A stretch of DNA of 64,000 nucleotides from Cladophialophora immunda (taxonomy: Eukaryota > Ascomycota > Eurotiomycetes > Chaetothyriales > Herpotrichiellaceae). Within the stretch, counting starts at the first letter, position 1; each line of letters starts with the position of its first letter. Of this stretch, positions 59,323 through 64,000 are shown piece after piece. Location: positions 868,001 to 932,000 of the forward strand of contig NW_015622548.1 in the NCBI RefSeq assembly GCF_000835495.1, given 5' to 3'. A program made the position numbers and the translations under genes. A model generated the notes under the pieces. The model was given only the letters and a program-made list of their open reading frames with translations, ran no database searches and was not told where the DNA came from.

Positions 59323-60931
59323 AGACGTGATTGTACAGAATTACCGACGAGAAGAGATGTCGAGGAGAATCAATGGATTGCAAATCCGAAGCGCAGCCTT
59401 GCGCCCATACTTGACGTCATTAGCCTCGCTTCTTCTACGGCGAGGCATTGGGAAACACAACGTCCGCCCTCAATCAACAATGCATCCAGGGATTCATTCG
59501 ACTGCAGCTTCTTTCTCATTCCTTGCTGCTCCCTTCGCCATCGTCCCTGGAGGCCTGTCTCTGTCAATTGGAGTTTGGCCCGGTTCTCCTGCATATGTGG
59601 CTTTGGGGCATTTTTCCCATGCTACTCACCTCGGCCATTTCTCCCCTCCCCCTACATTCCCCCCTTTCTTCGGACCGCCTGTTGACGTCCAACCAGTTCG
59701 ACATCTCATGGGAGTAACACAAACAATGCCCAGCCACATTCCCTCCTTGCTTGGTCCATCCACAGAGTTCTTGCCAAGATGGGCCTTGCTTTTTCGAGGA
59801 GCTGTTGTTTGCCAGGAATGGGGCAGGCTCTACACCATCTGACTTTTCATCTCCTCAACAGAGGGCCATTTGGCTGTCAATTTTCGTCATGTCTGTCCTT
59901 GGTTGTCTCTCGCAGACAGCTGCCACAGTTCCTTGCTGGGTTCAAGACCCCCTCTTTAATATGGTTTAGAACCCTTTTGAGCCCAGATCTCTGATATCCC
60001 GAGTTTTCTTCGAGCAGCGTATTTGGCTAACGAGGAATTGAATTTTCTTTTTTGGCCGTTTAATGCTACGAACTGTTTGCCCCCTTCGATGCTGAATTTT
60101 TTCAAACTAGGATCCTGATGTCGTGCTGGTTGACTGTGGTAACCACTCACGTCCCCATTGCCGGTCTATCCCTGCGAACCTCCGTCGCCATGTGGGAGGA
60201 TGTCTAAACAACCCTCTATCAAAATTGCATACACTACGTTTCAGAGCATGAAATGTTCCTCCCTTACAGACATTTGGTTGTTGTCAACACAGCAATACTT
60301 TCATTTTTCTTGCCTGCCATTTGTGCCACCATACATGCCATCGCCCATGGGTGCCATTGCTGGGCCCGAGTCGCCCGAGTTTGTTATGGTGTGCGGGCAC
60401 GGACCCGGTCCAGTTCATGCCAAAGTCTACCCTTCAGCTCAGCCGCCTGTTGATCTGCCCTTGTTGACTCACTCTCTCCCCAATACCCCCTTCTCAACTC
60501 TGGTCAGAATCTCTTTGCTTCTCTGGTCGCTCAACCCTCTTGAAACATCTCCGAAGAAGAAAAAGACACGACTGCTCTCATTCTCAGTCCCTACAAGACC
60601 GCGCCTTTAGCAGCAGACCGCCTTAAACATCCATCATCAAGAACGAAGATACGCCTCAAGCACGCCAAAACAAACAACGATCGACGACATCGAAGCTAGG
60701 GGTTCCGACCCAACACCGTTACTTCGTCCAATCGCACCCCTTTGTTCCAGACAGAGGGTATTCCGTCCCTGTGGACCACCTATCGATCTTCGATTTGATC
60801 CGGTAGCTCGATGCACGACGCAGCAACAGTGCCACCTGTTCGAGACCCTTCTAAATAGTGTTCCTGGCCTCGGGAATCTCGTCAGTCTGCTTTATCCCAG
60901 GCCATCATCTTTGCCGGTCATCTTCTTCGCC
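59323..60931. other. Long upstream region of the proline-rich gene
   Basis: A 1.6-kb divergent region between the SDR (-) and the disordered protein (+). Frames at 59448-59842 and 60158-60610 have no motifs. It is CT-rich on the plus strand and may contain a long leader. A 15-codon upstream ORF lies at 60811-60858. Confidence 0.5.
60811..60858 (+). promoter_or_regulatory. Possible upstream ORF of the proline-rich gene
   Basis: ATG at 60811 to TAG at 60856-60858, 15 codons, 73 bases before the main start at 60932. It would matter only if the transcript starts further upstream, which is not known. Confidence 0.3.
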
Positions 60932-62446
60932 ATGTCTTTTGAGGCATCATTATCTACAGCAATAACAGAGGAGGTATCTGGATGGTGGCCCTCTGAACGA
61001 AGCGCCAAATCTCGATTTAAGGCCCTTCTTAGTCGCACAAAGTTGGAGAAGCTCACAAGGACAAGCAGGGCTGAATCAACGCCTGTCCGTCCCAATACAT
61101 CCCAGCCTGTGTATTCAAGACGGGTGGCTCCAGCTCCAGGGGTTGCATGCGCGAAAGATTCCAACGGTGACATAACTTTTTCAAATCCAACCCAGCGCAC
61201 GTCGCCGCAACACGAGAGGCCAGCCCAGCGGCTAAAGGCTCAGAAAAGTCTTTCAAGCATCTGTCCAAGGTACCGGCGAAAACCTGTCGCACGGCCAGTC
61301 TACGATGGGTCGTCGGCTCCTGTAAGTTCGCAACCAGTCATGTATGGGGAGACTTCGCGGAACGTGTCTCGCTCGACCGCGGATTCATCAGTCCACACGT
61401 TGAACAGCGTCGACCCTCCGACCGAGCCCTCGTTGTCAGACGACCGCTCAGTCTACACCACGCATACGAGTTTCTCCAGCTACGCAAGCTCATCGTCATA
61501 TGCTGCGGAGCCCTGTTTCACGGTTGCCGACTGCCATGACGCCCACGCACCAAGCCACTCCCGGCCAGAAATATGCACCCCTACTCCTGATGACTCAGGC
61601 GTCTTGTGCATGTACATGCAAACTCCGAAGAAGAACACCAGACTTTTACCAAGTCTAGCACCTCCGTTGGATCTTAGCCATGGCTCGATCGTACAGAAGC
61701 CTTTGCCACCCATCCCCGCCGCATCCTCGCGCCAACTCGGCGGCTCCGACAGGCGCGTATCCACCGTTGCTCCCCTGCCCGAGCCAGGCCACATCAGGAA
61801 GACGTCGGCTCGCTATCGCTGCGACCCCCCAGAGCCCACGAGCCGGTGCGCCACGCCTTTGTCGCCTTCCTCGAGGCCCTCTAGCACCAGAAGCAGAAGC
61901 TCTTCATATACACAGGAGTCGGCGGAGGGAGGTCGGAAAAGGGCTGCGTCGTATAGTCTCTTCCCCCGGACGCCCTCGACGGGGCAGCAGAAGCTGCCTA
62001 TAAACGGCATGCCTTCACCGCCCGCGACTGGGACCGTTACCACGACCCCGTGCAGTCCGCGATGCACGAGCACATCAACAGACGCGGGGAGAGGGAACTT
62101 GACTCGTTCACCGCCGCCGCCGCCTCCACCACCACCGTCGCGAGACCCGAGGAGAAATGGCAAGGTCCTATCCTTAGGCACGAGCCTCGCTCCAGGCCCG
62201 ACTGAAGAGCTTCAAGCTCCACAAATCCCTTCTACTGGAGGGGAATTCAGCCACCGACCCCCGCTGAGAGTAGCAGGGACACCCGGCCAGTCTGTACTCC
62301 AGCGGCAGAAGAGCATGCCTTGTCTAGTCCGTCCCTGGACCCCGTCGTCAGGACCTCCTCCCACCGACCCTCTTCCGGCCTTGCCTCCAGTGGCCTCGGG
62401 TTGTTTACCACTGCCTCAAGGACACCACGAGAGAATGAATCCATGA
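60932..62446 (+). CDS. Large disordered Ser/Pro-rich protein of unknown function
   Basis: A single exon of 504 residues from the ATG at 60932; the frame upstream opens at TTG only. Nearly the whole protein is Ser/Pro/Thr/Arg-rich. It has a run of ten prolines near residues 390-400 (nucleotides about 62107-62141) and several basic Ser/Arg patches that look like phosphorylation or 14-3-3 targets. Such proteins often take part in polarity or signalling, but no domain supports any role. Confidence 0.65.
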   Translation: MSFEASLSTAITEEVSGWWPSERSAKSRFKALLSRTKLEKLTRTSRAESTPVRPNTSQPVYSRRVAPAPGVACAKDSNGDITFSNPTQRTSPQHERPAQRLKAQKSLSSICPRYRRKPVARPVYDGSSAPVSSQPVMYGETSRNVSRSTADSSVHTLNSVDPPTEPSLSDDRSVYTTHTSFSSYASSSSYAAEPCFTVADCHDAHAPSHSRPEICTPTPDDSGVLCMYMQTPKKNTRLLPSLAPPLDLSHGSIVQKPLPPIPAASSRQLGGSDRRVSTVAPLPEPGHIRKTSARYRCDPPEPTSRCATPLSPSSRPSSTRSRSSSYTQESAEGGRKRAASYSLFPRTPSTGQQKLPINGMPSPPATGTVTTTPCSPRCTSTSTDAGRGNLTRSPPPPPPPPPSRDPRRNGKVLSLGTSLAPGPTEELQAPQIPSTGGEFSHRPPLRVAGTPGQSVLQRQKSMPCLVRPWTPSSGPPPTDPLPALPPVASGCLPLPQGHHERMNP

Positions 62447-62657
62447 TTGACGGCGTAGCCAGTGATGTGAAGGGGAGATGTGAACGGAAGAGGACGTTGG
62501 ATGGTTCAATGTTATTTCTGGTCGTCTCTACGACGACGCCAATGCATCAACTTGTGATGCCTCTGATTTGCGCCAGCAATGCAATTTCCCGTTCGCCTTA
62601 TTCCCGTTAGCGCCAGCTCCCAATGCAATGCGGTTTCGTCATTCGTTCAATTCACGC

Positions 62658-63881
62658 CTACTCAGGCAAAGGCAAGTCCTTCAAGTATGGCCAGCCAGTC
62701 TCCTCCTCTGGCTTCTCTGCCTCCATCCCCAAGCATCGCCTCAAGCATCTCACTTCCCCCTGCAATGCTGCAACGATGGTGTATTCTTCGCACCACTCAT
62801 CGGTCCTCAATCGATGTGCTGTCCTAATCATCTCACACACCTTGAGGGTTTGCGCATACCAGTGATCTCTATCCAGTCGCGACTGCAAGTGGTCATCCTT
62901 CTCCTGCTGCAAGAGGTCGTTGTAATGTTTGCGTTGTCTTAGGAATCGTCCCTCGATGTCGCCGCAGTAGTTTCGGATCTGTTCGACAGCTGTCCCCATT
63001 GCTTCTTCGTACATGGCGATCAAGCTGGTGTTCTCTTTCTGCTCGTGCTTGTATAGCTCAACGAGCTGTTTCTGCTTTGCGAGTTCGAGTTCCAGTTCGC
63101 GGATACGTGCTTCTAGCAAGGACAGAGAAGTTAGTAAAGACACTCGCGTAGAAACATGAAGAACGGCAGTGCAACTTACTGTCATTGTCTGGGTGGGCTG
63201 GTTCATCATCTGTAAGTGCTCCATTTGCGCGTTTCGCGACCTCCTCAGCATTACGTGTAATGGAGTTGACTTTTTCGCGGTTGCTTCTCAAAAGCGCTCC
63301 CAACTCTTGGATTTGGTTGAAGAGATGATTTAGGTCTTGCTGATGGCCGACCGGTAGAGGAGGCATGTATCCTGCAGCCGCTGCCGCACCCGAACCAGGG
63401 CCGTTGATGCCATTGCTGCCGTTGATAGAGGAAGGGCCGGTAGGTGAGGCGGCCGACACGCGGTTGCCAGCGGGAGGAAGGGAGGTGTCGAGGGATGGGA
63501 ACGCGTTTGGGGAGGCCATGCCGCTGTAGGGACTGTAGCCGCGGATGTTGACGTAGATTGAGTCTGGGTCAAGCTGAGGTTCTTGTTCGATGACAGAGGC
63601 CTGGCTGTTGAGATGGTCTTGAAGGACCTGGCTCAGTTCATTCGGTTCGACGAGCTGGGCGTTGGTGAACTGGCGGAGTAATTCATCGTCCTCCTTACCT
63701 TCCTCTCTTGGCTCACTGACAGATTGGCGACGAGAACCGACCGGGGAGCGAAGAAACGCAGTGGTGTAGCCTGATGAGGTGGACGGAGCTGTGAGTCGGG
63801 TGGAGCGACGACGATGCCCTCTCAAGGTAGGGAGATTGGTGGGGTAAGGGAGGCGGGGTGCTGGTAGTGGTGGTGGTGAAC
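62658..63881 (-). CDS. Coiled-coil protein of unknown function, 5' end unresolved
   Basis: The 3' exons are 63881-63180 and 63112-62658, with a 67-nt intron (donor GTAAGT, acceptor CTAG) rebuilding a coiled-coil (ARIRELELELAKQKQLVEL). The first of these exons begins after a CAG acceptor at 63882-63884. Its frame needs one base from an exon further upstream, which is probably outside the window or just before 64000; the listed start of the exon has no ATG. The C-terminal part is helical and Glu/Arg/Lys-rich with conserved-looking Trp and Cys residues (WPYLKD). The N-terminal part is Ser/Pro/Gly-rich. I do not recognise the family. Confidence 0.65.
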
Positions 63882-64000
63882 CTGAAATGAGACGAAAGTT
63901 AGGTCAGTCTGAACTTCTGAACTTCTGAACTTCACGATGCGGGAAGGCTCATCGGAAACGGATTTTCTATTATTCCGATAGATGGGGAAAGGGTTATCGA
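63882..64000. other. Window end: likely intron and 5' part of the coiled-coil gene
   Basis: Contains a three-copy TGAACTTC tandem repeat (about 63909-63933) in the probable intron. A candidate ATG on the minus strand near 63951 does not give the right phase. Confidence 0.4.
63909..63933. repeat. Three-copy 8-bp repeat (TGAACTTC)
   Basis: Three exact TGAACTTC units in a row. Confidence 0.75.

Noticed and set aside
59081..59842. 253-codon plus-strand frame starting inside the SDR
   Set aside because: Overlaps the SDR antisense, has no motif, and continues as Ser/Pro-rich noise.
1..64000. CRISPR arrays, bacterial operons and intact transposons
   Set aside because: No regular spacer-repeat array, no Shine-Dalgarno-type gene packing, and no transposase, reverse transcriptase or terminal repeats were seen.

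Overview
The window reads as nuclear chromosomal DNA of a filamentous ascomycete (Pezizomycotina). Genes are split by short GT-AG introns, mostly 41-105 nt. The gene families are typically fungal: NmrA-like proteins, Clr5-domain proteins, Dal5-type and DHA1 MFS carriers, NACHT/ankyrin STAND proteins and homocitrate synthase. Gene order follows no operon logic, and gene-poor stretches of 1-3 kb separate the genes. The family mix would suit Eurotiomycetes such as Chaetothyriales, but that placement is only a guess. I see no tRNA, rRNA, CRISPR array or intact transposon.

Layout, 0.7-26.5 kb: mostly housekeeping or conserved genes. In order they are a membrane protein of unknown role (+), a cytochrome P450 (+), a Srp40/Nopp140-like nucleolar protein (+), a possibly OB-fold unknown (+), GDP-mannose pyrophosphorylase (+), a Clr5-domain protein (-), an aspartic-protease-fold membrane protein without a recognisable first catalytic Asp (+), sphingosine-1-phosphate lyase (-) and homocitrate synthase (-). 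From 27.6 to 32.4 kb there is a convergent alpha/beta hydrolase and ketopantoate-reductase-like pair, then a DHA1 drug transporter.

Layout, 32.4-59.3 kb: the accessory part. A gene-free stretch of about 3 kb is followed by a Dal5/allantoate-permease-type transporter (-), two divergent regulator genes of a fungal transcription-factor-like family without a Zn2Cys6 finger (- and +), an amidase (+) and a cytochrome-b561-like membrane protein (+). This could be a small amide or ureide uptake-and-hydrolysis neighbourhood. Next, at 48.35-53.33 kb, lies a decayed NLR-like gene (DUF7708-like N-terminus, NACHT/nephrocystin-3-like NTPase, ankyrin repeats, ZZ-like zinc cluster). It is broken by in-frame stops and frameshifts and has a wrecked Walker A motif. 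Then come an NmrA-like NAD(P)-binding protein (+), a second P450 (-) and a short-chain dehydrogenase (-). Layout, 59.3-64 kb: a long leader and a disordered proline-rich protein (+), and the 3' part of a coiled-coil protein (-) whose 5' end is not resolved.

Most exon-intron models were built by hand from splice signals, frame continuity and recalled family motifs. They have not been checked against transcripts or databases.
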